Source: Gaiellasilicea sp963705515 (GTDB lineage Bacteria > Actinomycetota > Thermoleophilia > Gaiellales > Gaiellaceae). From it: a stretch of DNA of 64,000 nt. This document shows, piece by piece, positions 56,248 to 64,000 of the stretch (position 1 is the stretch's first letter; every line of letters begins with the position of its first letter). Location: the NCBI GenBank assembly GCA_963705515.1, contig CAVPJV010000002.1, positions 62,001-126,000 on the forward strand, read 5' to 3'. A program made the translations under genes and the position numbers. The notes beneath the pieces are model-generated. The model ran no database searches. It saw nothing but the letters and a program-made list of their open reading frames with translations, and had not been told where the DNA came from.

Positions 56248-58340
56248 TGGCCGGCGGCCACCGGATCGGCGTCGACATCGGCGGGACGTTCACGGACGTC
56301 GTGCTCGTCGGCCCGGATGGGACGCTGCGCGCGAAGAAAGTGCTCTCGACGCCGGACGACTATGCCCGCGGCGTCGTCGACGGCATCCTCGAGCTCCTGC
56401 ACGACAACGCGGTGGCGCCCGACGGCGTCACCAAGGTCGTGCACGCGTCGACCGTGGCCTCGAACGCCGTGCTCGAGGGCAAGGGCTCGAGCTGCTGCCT
56501 GCTGACGACGGCCGGCTTCCGCGACGTCCTGGAGATGCGCCGGCTGCGGATCCCGGTCATGTACGAGCTCCAGTACGAGAAGCCGCGGCCGCTCGTCCCG
56601 CGCCGGCTGCGCTTCGAGATCCCGGAGCGGACCGGCCCGCGGGGCGAGGAGTGGGCGGCGCTGGACGAGAATGCGGTGCGAGAGGCGGCGGAGCGTGCGC
56701 GCACCGAAGGCGTGGCGGCGGTCGCGATCAGCTTCCTGCACGCGTACGCGAACCCTGCCCACGAGCGCCGCGCGGCCGAGATCGTCCGGGAGGTCGTCGG
56801 CGATGGGATCTACATCACCTGCTCCTCCGACATCCTCGCCGAGATCCGCGAGTACGAGCGCACGAGCACCGCGGTCGTCAACGCGTACGTCGGCCCCGTG
56901 GTCGAGCGCTACCTCCGCTCACTCGAGTCGAGCCTGGCCGCCGTCGGGATCTCGGCTCCGCTTCAGATCATGCAGTCCAGCGGCGGCCTGATGAGCGCCA
57001 CGGCCGCAATCCGCAAGCCGGCGCACCTGGTCGAATCCGGCCCGGCCGCCGGTGTCGTCGCCTGCGCCTACCTCGCGCGCGCGACCGGCAGCCCCAACGT
57101 GATCTCGCTCGACATGGGCGGCACGACGGCCAAGGCCGCAATCCTCGAGGACGGACTGCCGGTCAAGACGTCGGAGTACGAGGTCGGCGCCGGCATCAAC
57201 CTGAGCAGCCGCCTCGTCAAGGGCGGCGGCCACGCGATCCGGCTCCCGTTCATCGACCTCTCCGAGATCGGGGCCGGTGGCGGCAGCCTGGTCTCCGCGG
57301 ACGAGTTCGGGATGCTCCACGTCGGCCCCGAGAGCGCCGGGTCGGATCCGGGGCCGGCCTGCTACGGCCTGGGTGGGGAGGCGCCGACGCTGACCGATGC
57401 CCTGGTCGTCCTCGGCTATCTGAGCCCCGAGCACCTGGCCGGCGGCGCCGTGGAGCTGAACGCCGGCGCGGCCCGGCGTGCGCTCGAACCCGTGGCCGCT
57501 CGACTCGGCATGACCCCGACCGAGGCCGCGTATGGGGTCTTCCAGCTGGCGGTCGCGACGATGACGCGGGCGGTCAAGGCGGTCTCGACCTACCGCGGGC
57601 GGGATCCCCGCGACTTCGTGCTCTGCGGCTTCGGCGGCAACGGCCCCGTCGTCGCCGCTGCGATCGCGCGCGAGCTGCAGATGCGCCGCGTGCTCGTGCC
57701 GCCCGCACCGGGCGTCTTCAGCGCGGCCGGGTTGCTCCTGTCGGAGGTCGAGCACGAGTTCGTGCGGACGCTGCCGGCCCGCGGCGGCAGCGCCACGCCG
57801 GAGCTGCTGCTGGCGGGCTTTCGCGAGCTCGAGGAGCAGGCCCACGGTGCGCTGGCGGCCGAAGGCGTCGCGCCCGACGCGATCGCCGTCTCGCGCTCCG
57901 CCGACATCCGTTACGTCGGGCAGGCCTACGAGCTGACGCTGCCCGTCGGAGCCGGCCCTCCGGACCTCGGCCGGATCGCGGCCGACTTCGGCGCCGAGCA
58001 TCACCGCACGTACGGTCACGCGTCCGACGCGTCGATCGACATCGTCAACGTGAAACTGACGGCCAGGGCGGCCGGAGACGGCGAGGCCGGGTACGACCCG
58101 CTGGCCGGGCTTGTGATCGGCGGTACCGACGAGCGGACGCGCAGCGCCTACTTCGGATCCGCGCACGGCTCGCTCGACGTGCCGGTGATCTCCCGCGCCG
58201 CGCTTCTCGACTCGCCGCCGCGGCAGGGGCCGCTGATCGTCGAGGAGTACGACGCGACCTGCGTCGTGCCGCCGGGCTGCGGGGTGACGCTCGACTCGCT
58301 CGGGAACATCGACATCGTCCTCGACCTGGAGCAGGGATGA
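56247..58340 (+). CDS. Hydantoinase/oxoprolinase subunit A (HyuA family)
   Basis: ATP-dependent ring-opening amidohydrolase subunit of 697 residues. The actin-like ATP fold begins RIGVDIGGTFTDVVLVG (6-22). STVASNAVLEGKG, SGPAAGVV and ISLDMGGTTAKAAIL follow. It pairs with the HyuB subunit encoded next. Possible substrates are 5-oxoproline, hydantoins or N-methylhydantoin. The GTG start overlaps the SDR stop (TAGTG); the stop overlaps HyuB (ATGA). Confidence 0.92.
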   Translation: MAGGHRIGVDIGGTFTDVVLVGPDGTLRAKKVLSTPDDYARGVVDGILELLHDNAVAPDGVTKVVHASTVASNAVLEGKGSSCCLLTTAGFRDVLEMRRLRIPVMYELQYEKPRPLVPRRLRFEIPERTGPRGEEWAALDENAVREAAERARTEGVAAVAISFLHAYANPAHERRAAEIVREVVGDGIYITCSSDILAEIREYERTSTAVVNAYVGPVVERYLRSLESSLAAVGISAPLQIMQSSGGLMSATAAIRKPAHLVESGPAAGVVACAYLARATGSPNVISLDMGGTTAKAAILEDGLPVKTSEYEVGAGINLSSRLVKGGGHAIRLPFIDLSEIGAGGGSLVSADEFGMLHVGPESAGSDPGPACYGLGGEAPTLTDALVVLGYLSPEHLAGGAVELNAGAARRALEPVAARLGMTPTEAAYGVFQLAVATMTRAVKAVSTYRGRDPRDFVLCGFGGNGPVVAAAIARELQMRRVLVPPAPGVFSAAGLLLSEVEHEFVRTLPARGGSATPELLLAGFRELEEQAHGALAAEGVAPDAIAVSRSADIRYVGQAYELTLPVGAGPPDLGRIAADFGAEHHRTYGHASDASIDIVNVKLTARAAGDGEAGYDPLAGLVIGGTDERTRSAYFGSAHGSLDVPVISRAALLDSPPRQGPLIVEEYDATCVVPPGCGVTLDSLGNIDIVLDLEQG

Positions 58341-60052
58341 CCGCCGTCGCGCTCGACCCGGTCACGCTCGAGGTGGTCAAGAACGCGCTTGCGTCGGTGG
58401 CCGACGAGATGGCGCTGGTGGTGATGCGGAGCGCCTACTCACCCGTCGTCCGCGACACGATGGACTACTCGACCGCGCTGTGCGACCGCGACGGGGAACT
58501 GCTCGCCCAGGGCCTGACGCTCGCGGTCCAGCTGGGGACGTTCCCGACGGTCATGCGCCACGTCCGCGAGCACTTCGGCGACGACATCCAGCCGGGCGAC
58601 GTCTTCCTCGCCAACGATCCGTACGGCTTCGGTGGCCAGCACCTGCCGGACCTCTACGTGATCCAGCCGATCTTCCACGAAGGCGCGCTCGAGGGGTACG
58701 CCGCGACGATGGCCCATCACGTCGACGTCGGCGGGCTCACACCGGGCTCGATCGCGGTGCACGCGACGGAGATCTTCCAGGAAGGGCTGAGGCTCCCTCT
58801 GCTCAAGCTCTACGAGGCCGGTCGTGAGAACACGACCGTGATCCGGATCATCGAGAAGAACACGCGCCAGCCGGTCGAGGTGATCGGCGACCTGCGGGCG
58901 CAGGTCGCCGCCTGTCGCGCCGGCGAGCGCGGGCTGGTCGAGATCTTGAAGCGGTACGGCGTCGCCGAGAGCCGGCGCTACATGGACGAGCTGCAGGTGC
59001 TGAGCGAGCGGCTGATGCGCGCCGAGCTCGCCGCCCTGCCGGACGGGGTGTATGTCTTCAACGACTTCATCGACGGGTTCGGCGACTCGCCGGAACCGCT
59101 GCGGATCGCGGTCGAGCTGACCGTGCAGGGCGACGAGGTCTGGGTCGACCTGGAGGGGACCGCGCCGCAGGTCGCGGCGGGGCTCAACTGTCCCGTCGGC
59201 ATGGTCTACGCCGGCGTCTACGGCGCCCTCCGCGGCATCGCCACCCGTGAGATCCCCAACGCCGGCGGCTACATACGGCCGATCCACGTCAACGCGCCCG
59301 TGGGGACGATCGTCAACCCGGTGCTCCCGGCGGCCTGCGGCGCGCGGGGGGTGGTCGGCTACCGGGTCTACGACGCCGTGATGGGGGCACTCGCCCAGGT
59401 CGTGCCGGACAAGGTGGTCGCACCGGGCGAGGGTGGCCCGACCCTGATCGCGATCGGCGGCTACCAGGACGGACGGCCGTTCGTGCTCGCCGAAGTGCTG
59501 GTGGGCTGCTGGGGCGCCCGCGCAGCGCGCGACGGACTCGAAGGGGTCTCCAACCCGCTCGCCAACCTGTCCAACCAGCCCGTCGAGCTGCTCGAGAGCG
59601 AGCTGCCGCTGCGCGTGCACCGGTACGGGCTCGTCCCCGACTCGGGCGGCCCCGGCCGCTTCCGCGGCGGCCTGGCCTACGAGCGGTCGTACGAGCTGCT
59701 GGCCGACGAAGCGGTGCTGACCGTGCGCTCCGACCGGCGCGCGCATCCTGCGTACGGAATCGAGGGCGGGGAGGCCGGCGCGCCCTCGTCGAACACGATC
59801 CGGTCGTCCGACGGCGAGCGCTCCGTCGCGACGATGCCGATGGAGGCGCTGCAGCTGCGCCGCGGCGACGTCTTCCACCACGTCTCCGCAGGAGGAGGCG
59901 GCAGCGGCGTACCGTTCGAGCGCGACCCGGCGCTCGTGCTCGAGGACGTCCTCGACGAGAAGGTCAGTGTCGAGGCCGCGCGGGAGCGGTACGGAGTCGT
60001 CGTCGCTGCCGGGAAGGTCGACGAGCAGGCGACCGCCGAGGTGCGGGCGTGA
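58337..60052 (+). CDS. Hydantoinase/oxoprolinase subunit B (HyuB family)
   Basis: A 571-residue partner of HyuA. The N-terminus DPVTLEVVKNALASVADEM is characteristic, as are SPVVRDTMDYSTALCDRDG, NDPYGFGGQHLPDL and MAHHVDVGG with likely metal-binding residues. The C-terminal HHVSAGGGGSGVPFERDPA is typical. The stop overlaps the GTG of the second D-aminoacylase gene. Together with HyuA it probably hydrolyses a cyclic amide in an ATP-dependent way. Confidence 0.92.
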   Translation: MTAVALDPVTLEVVKNALASVADEMALVVMRSAYSPVVRDTMDYSTALCDRDGELLAQGLTLAVQLGTFPTVMRHVREHFGDDIQPGDVFLANDPYGFGGQHLPDLYVIQPIFHEGALEGYAATMAHHVDVGGLTPGSIAVHATEIFQEGLRLPLLKLYEAGRENTTVIRIIEKNTRQPVEVIGDLRAQVAACRAGERGLVEILKRYGVAESRRYMDELQVLSERLMRAELAALPDGVYVFNDFIDGFGDSPEPLRIAVELTVQGDEVWVDLEGTAPQVAAGLNCPVGMVYAGVYGALRGIATREIPNAGGYIRPIHVNAPVGTIVNPVLPAACGARGVVGYRVYDAVMGALAQVVPDKVVAPGEGGPTLIAIGGYQDGRPFVLAEVLVGCWGARAARDGLEGVSNPLANLSNQPVELLESELPLRVHRYGLVPDSGGPGRFRGGLAYERSYELLADEAVLTVRSDRRAHPAYGIEGGEAGAPSSNTIRSSDGERSVATMPMEALQLRRGDVFHHVSAGGGGSGVPFERDPALVLEDVLDEKVSVEAARERYGVVVAAGKVDEQATAEVRA

Positions 60053-61602
60053 GCTTCGACCTCGTCATCCGCAGCGGCACCGTCTACGACGGCACCGGCG
60101 CCGAGGCGCGCGTCGCGGACGTGGGCGTCAAGGACGGACGGGTCGCCGCGATCGGCTTCCTCGAGCCGAACGGGCGGGAGGTCGACGCCGCCGGCCTCGC
60201 GGTCGCGCCCGGCTTCATCGACATCCACAGCCACTCCGATTACACGCTGCTGGTGGACCCGCGCGCGGTCAGCGCGATCCACCAGGGCGTCACGACCGAG
60301 GTCGTCGGCAACTGCGGCTTCGGCTGCTTCCCGATCCGCGACCCGCAGCAGGCCCGCCGCGCGATCTACGGCTACTCCGACGACCTCCCGATCACGTGGA
60401 GCTCGGCCGGGGAGTACTTTGAGCAGCTCGAGGCGGCTGGGCCCGCGGTGAACGTGCTCAGCCTCGTTCCCAACGGGCAGTTACGGCTGGCGACGCTCGG
60501 CCTCGCAGACCGGCCGGCGGCCGCGGCCGAGCTGGAAGAGATGCAGGTGCTGCTACGAGAGTCGCTCGATCACGGCGCCTGGGGCTACTCGACCGGGCTC
60601 GAGTACGCGCAGGAGCAGGCCGCGGGCGAGGAGGAGCTGACAGCGCTCGCGCGCGCGGCGCCCTTCTACGCCACGCACACGCGCCGGCGCGACGAGGGCG
60701 CCGCCGACGCGGTGGCGGAGGCGATCCGCACCGGCGCGCGGGCAGAGGTGCGGCTGCAGGTCTCGCATCTCGTGCCCCGCAACGGGATCGAGGAGAGCCA
60801 TCGGTGCATCGAGCTGGTCGAGTCGGCGCGGGCCACCGGCCAGGACGTCGCCTTCGACATGCACACGCGCACCTTCGGGCTGACGAACCTCTACGCCGCC
60901 CTGCCGGCCTGGGCGCTCGGCGCCGACCCCGGCGAGCTCGCGGCGATCCTGCGCGATGCGGCGAAGCGCGACGAGATGCGCCCGCACCGCTCGATCCTGA
61001 GCGCCGGCAACGACTGGTCGCGCGTCGTCCTCCTCGACAACGAGATCTGGCCGGAGCAGAGCCGCCGCGACTTCGCCTCGATCGCCGCCGACCGGAAGCA
61101 GGAGCCGCTCGACGCCGTCTACGACCTGCTGCTCGACGGCATCGACGAGCTGCACAAGCTGATGGTGATCATCCACGCCTACTCCGAGGACCAGCAGCGC
61201 GAGGCGTTCGCGCATGAGCTCTGCGTGCCCGGCTCCGACGCGACCACGCTCGCTCCGGACGGCGCGCTCGCCGACTCGTTCTTCCACGGCGCGTACACGT
61301 GGGCGTCGTGGTTCTGGCGCTTCATGGTCCGCGACGAGCGTCTGCTCACGCCCGAGGAAGCGGTCCACCGCCTGACGGGTCAGCCCGCCGAGCGGATCGG
61401 ACTCTCCGACCGCGGCGTCCTCCGCGAGGGCGCGCGGGCCGACATCGCCGTCTTCGACCCGCAAGGATTCGCCGAGCGGGGAACCGTCTTCGAGCCGAAC
61501 GTGCTCCCCGCCGGCATGAGGCACGTGCTCGTGAACGGCGTGACGACGCTCGCGAACGGGGAGCTGACCGGCGAGCGGGCCGGCATGGTGCTCCGGCGTT
61601 GA
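60049..61602 (+). CDS. N-acyl-D-amino-acid deacylase (D-aminoacylase family), copy 2
   Basis: A 517-residue metal-dependent amidohydrolase related to the protein at 44646-46250. Motifs are FIDIHSHSDYTLL (H60, H62), EVVGNCGFGCF (C89), YATHTRRRDEG and LQVSHLVPRNG. The catalytic Asp is expected in the VPGSDATTL segment. The GTG start overlaps the HyuB stop. Two copies in divergent transcripts under the same operators suggest two related N-acyl substrates. Confidence 0.87.
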   Translation: MSFDLVIRSGTVYDGTGAEARVADVGVKDGRVAAIGFLEPNGREVDAAGLAVAPGFIDIHSHSDYTLLVDPRAVSAIHQGVTTEVVGNCGFGCFPIRDPQQARRAIYGYSDDLPITWSSAGEYFEQLEAAGPAVNVLSLVPNGQLRLATLGLADRPAAAAELEEMQVLLRESLDHGAWGYSTGLEYAQEQAAGEEELTALARAAPFYATHTRRRDEGAADAVAEAIRTGARAEVRLQVSHLVPRNGIEESHRCIELVESARATGQDVAFDMHTRTFGLTNLYAALPAWALGADPGELAAILRDAAKRDEMRPHRSILSAGNDWSRVVLLDNEIWPEQSRRDFASIAADRKQEPLDAVYDLLLDGIDELHKLMVIIHAYSEDQQREAFAHELCVPGSDATTLAPDGALADSFFHGAYTWASWFWRFMVRDERLLTPEEAVHRLTGQPAERIGLSDRGVLREGARADIAVFDPQGFAERGTVFEPNVLPAGMRHVLVNGVTTLANGELTGERAGMVLRR

Positions 61603-62792
61603 GCGGCGAACATCCGTCCTTCCTCTGGCGCAGTCCGACCCCGAAGTCGTCCTACGAGGTCGTGATCGTCGGCGCTGGGGGGCACGGCCTCGCCACGGCC
61701 TACTACCTGGCCAGAAACCACGGGATCACCGACGTCGCCGTGCTGGAGAAGGGCTGGCTGGCGGGCGGAAACATCACGCGGAACACGACCATCATCCGGT
61801 CGAACTACCTGTGGGACGAGAGCGCCGCGATCTACGAGCACTCGCTGAAGTTGTGGGAAGGGCTCGAGGAGGAGCTCGACTACGACCTTCTCTTCTCCCA
61901 GCGCGGTGTCCTCAACCTCGCGCACACGCTGCAGGACGTGCGCGCCTCCGTGCGGCGTGTGGGCGCCAACCGGCTGAACGGCATCGACGCCGAGTGGCTC
62001 GACCCGGCGCAGGTCGCCGAGGCCTGTCCGATCCTGAACGTGTCGGCGGAGGCGCGCTACCCGGTGCTCGGGGCGACCTACCAGCCCCGCGGCGGGATCG
62101 CGCGGCACGAGAACGTCGCGTGGGGGTACGCGCGCGCCGCGGACGCTCTCGGCGTCGACCTGATTCAGGGCTGCGAGGTGACCGGCATCGACGGCCTGAC
62201 TCTGGAGACGACACTGGGGCCGATCGCGGCGGGCAAGATCGGGTTGTGCGCGGCGGGACACTCGACCGTGCTCGCGCAGATGGTCGGGCTCGACCTGCCG
62301 ATCCAGTCGCACCCGTTGCAGGCACTCGTGTCGGAGCTGTACGAGCAGGTGCTGGACACCGTCGTCATGTCGAACGCGGTGCACGTCTACGTCAGCCAGG
62401 CTCACAAGGGCGAGCTCGTGATGGGCGCCGGGGTCGACCCGTTCACCTCGTACGCCCAGCGCGGCTCGTTCCACGTGATCGAGCACCAGCTCGCGGCCGC
62501 GGTCGAGCTGTTCCCGATCTTCGCCGAGGCCCGCGTGCTGCGCACCTGGGCCGGGATCGTGGACGTGTGCCCCGACGCGTCGCCGATCGTCGGACCGACT
62601 CCGGTCGAGGGGCTGTACGTGAACTGCGGCTGGGGGACGGGCGGCTTCAAGGCGACGCCCGGCTCCGGCTGGGCCTTCGCGTGGACGCTGGCGCACGGGG
62701 AGCCGCACGAGCTCAACGCGCCCTTCTCGCTCGACCGCTTCACGACGGGAGCGCTGATCGACGAGCACGGCGCCGCGGGGGTGGCGCATTGA
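61599..62792 (+). CDS. soxB: Sarcosine oxidase beta subunit
   Basis: FAD-dependent amine oxidase of 397 residues. The dinucleotide fold is VVIVGAGGHGLATAYYLAR (21-39). ITRNTTIIRSNYLWDESAAIYEHSL is characteristic of heterotetrameric sarcosine oxidase beta. The C-terminus has WAGIVDVCPDASPIVGPT and NCGWGTGGFKATPGSG. It oxidises N-methyl groups of sarcosine-like secondary amines. The start is TTG at 61599, overlapping the preceding stop (TTGA). No independent Shine-Dalgarno, so it relies on coupling. Confidence 0.92.
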   Translation: MSGEHPSFLWRSPTPKSSYEVVIVGAGGHGLATAYYLARNHGITDVAVLEKGWLAGGNITRNTTIIRSNYLWDESAAIYEHSLKLWEGLEEELDYDLLFSQRGVLNLAHTLQDVRASVRRVGANRLNGIDAEWLDPAQVAEACPILNVSAEARYPVLGATYQPRGGIARHENVAWGYARAADALGVDLIQGCEVTGIDGLTLETTLGPIAAGKIGLCAAGHSTVLAQMVGLDLPIQSHPLQALVSELYEQVLDTVVMSNAVHVYVSQAHKGELVMGAGVDPFTSYAQRGSFHVIEHQLAAAVELFPIFAEARVLRTWAGIVDVCPDASPIVGPTPVEGLYVNCGWGTGGFKATPGSGWAFAWTLAHGEPHELNAPFSLDRFTTGALIDEHGAAGVAH

Positions 62793-63034
62793 TCCTGATC
62801 CCGTGCCCGTGGTGCGGCGACCGCGACGAGACCGAGTTCTCGTACGGCGGCCAGGCGGGCGTGCCGTACCCGGCCGACCCGGCAGCGCTCTCCGACGAGG
62901 AGTGGGCGAGATTCCTGTTCTTCCGCGACAACCCGAGGGGCGCATCGCGCGAGCGCTGGGTGCACACCCACGGCTGCCGCCGCTGGTTCGAGCTGACCCG
63001 CGACACGGTCACGCACCGGATCGTGGACGCATGA
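62789..63034 (+). CDS. soxD: Sarcosine oxidase delta subunit
   Basis: A small 81-residue subunit. The zinc-binding CPWCGDRDETEFSYGGQA and the late WVHTHGCRRWFELTRDT match SoxD of heterotetrameric sarcosine oxidase. The start is TTG at 62789, overlapping the soxB stop. The stop overlaps the soxA ATG (ATGA at 63031-63034). Order B-D-A is the usual one for this complex. Confidence 0.93.
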   Translation: MILIPCPWCGDRDETEFSYGGQAGVPYPADPAALSDEEWARFLFFRDNPRGASRERWVHTHGCRRWFELTRDTVTHRIVDA

Positions 63035-64000
63035 GGTTCACGTTCGCCGGCACGGAGTACGAGGGCCGCGCAGGCGACACGCTCGCCGCCGCGTTGGTGC
63101 GGAACGGCGTCCTCGGCGGCTTCCGCTCGCTCTATCGCGACCGCCCGCGGGGTGTCTACACGGCGGGCGAGGAGGAGCCGAACGCGCTGGTGCAGGTCGG
63201 GGCCAGGCCGATGCTGCGCGCGACGCTCGTCGAGCTCGAGGACGGTCTCGTCGCCGAGCCGCTGGCCGGGAAGGGTCGTCTGGTCGCGGCGCCGACGACA
63301 CCCCTACGACACCGTGCACGCCCACTGCGACGTGCTCGTCGTCGGCGCGCGGCCGTTCCGGGGTCGCAGCCGCCGAGGCGGCGTCGGGCCGGGTTCACCA
63401 CGTCGACGGCCGTCGGGGGACCTGGGTCGTCGGGCTCTACGACGACAACTACGCGATCGCCGTCGAGGACGGCAGGCGGGTCTGGCGGATCCGCGCGAAG
63501 CGGATCGTGCTCGCGACCGGCGCGATCGAGCGGCCGGCGATCTTCCCCGACAACGACGCGCCCGGGCTGATGCTCGCGAACGCCTTCGAGCGGTACGGGC
63601 GTCCGGCGGGGGCGACGCCGGTGTCCGGAGGATGGAGCCCGCGGGTCCACCTCTGGAGCCAGGCGCGCGGCCGCCTCCGCTGGGACGACCGGATCGGCGC
63701 GCCCGTGCCGGACGGTGAGCTGCCCGGGATCGAGTGCGTCGGCAGCCTCACCGGAGAGGGGTTGCCTGACGCGCCGGCCTTCTCCCTGCCCGACGGCGAC
63801 GAGAACGCGATGTTCGTCGATCTCGAGCGGGACTCGACCGTCGCGGATGTGCGCCGGGCAATCGGCGCCGGACTTCGCTCCGTCGAGCACGTCAAGCGCT
63901 ACACGACGATCGGCACCGGTTCGGATCAGGGCAAGCTCGCGAACGTGAACGCGATCCGCGTCGCCGCAGAGCTGCTGCAGGTGCACCCGGGCGAGCTCGG
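63031..64000 (+). pseudogene. soxA: Sarcosine oxidase alpha subunit, frameshifted and internally shortened (cut by window end)
   Basis: The start is normal: FTFAGTEYEGRAGDTLAAAL, then GARPMLRATLVELEDGL. The frame then shifts near 63295 (DTVHAHCDVLVVGA continues in the second frame) and again near 63355 (AAAEAASG, then TWVVGLYDDNYAIAVEDG, IRAKRIVLATGAIERP, to the window end in the third). The dinucleotide motif is damaged (VVGARPFRG). Compared with intact SoxA, roughly 60-70 residues are missing after the first fold and about 100 after NAFERYG, before SGGWSPRVHLWSQ. The late SVEHVKRYTTIGTGSDQGKL is well kept. Either a decaying gene or assembly errors. Confidence 0.75.

Overview
The window is GC-rich and densely coded. 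Genes overlap by 1-4 bases at ATGA, GTGA and TAGTG junctions, and GTG/TTG starts are frequent. A class II DAHP synthase, an ANTAR response regulator, HxlR and FCD-type GntR regulators and the general gene content suggest a soil actinobacterium, possibly a deep lineage such as Thermoleophilia; that placement is an inference. No tRNA, rRNA, CRISPR array, insertion sequence or phage gene was seen.

Left part (1-22.7 kb): nitrogen assimilation and amino acid biosynthesis. The end of gltB, then gltD and an ACT-malic enzyme, run rightward. An alanine-type aminotransferase and ilvE run leftward, and leuCD runs rightward. A long leftward block (18.9 to 9.1 kb) encodes leuA, a degenerate isopropylmalate-dehydrogenase-like protein, ilvB, ilvN, ilvC, ilvD, threonine synthase, chorismate mutase and leuB. 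Beyond a divergent HxlR regulator lie a second threonine-synthase-like gene, a MoaD/ThiS-type sulfur carrier and a class II DAHP synthase. Control elements readable here are a branched-chain-rich leader peptide and hairpins before leuA, a SAM-I riboswitch before threonine synthase, and a recurring 15-bp motif (CTTTACTTTCTACAC-like) at the divergent and internal promoters.

Middle (22.7-27.7 kb): PEP carboxylase, a short-chain dehydrogenase, an ANTAR response regulator, a small unknown protein and a beta-carbonic anhydrase. The leader of the ANTAR gene carries two tandem hexaloop hairpins (A at loop position 1, G at position 4). The second overlaps an intrinsic terminator, which is the layout expected for ANTAR antitermination and here suggests autoregulation.

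Right part (27.7-64 kb): a catabolic island rich in amide- and N-acyl-cleaving enzymes. Two divergent blocks around 34.7 kb each hold an enolase-superfamily enzyme, an AstE/AspA-type zinc deacylase and a ceramidase-like hydrolase, plus nitrilase, dehydrogenases, an aminotransferase and an MFS transporter. A second divergon around 51.07 kb has, leftward, an enolase-superfamily protein, a peptide-type ABC binding protein and permeases, a D-aminoacylase and a threonine-aldolase-like enzyme. Rightward it has a GntR regulator, the two ABC ATPases, a CocE-type hydrolase, an SDR, hydantoinase A/B, another D-aminoacylase and sarcosine oxidase subunits. Both divergons carry the same pair of ATTGTnnACAAT-like dyads with the same 18-bp spacing, so one GntR protein probably controls both. 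A sugar epimerase gene and soxA (cut by the window end) contain frameshifts.
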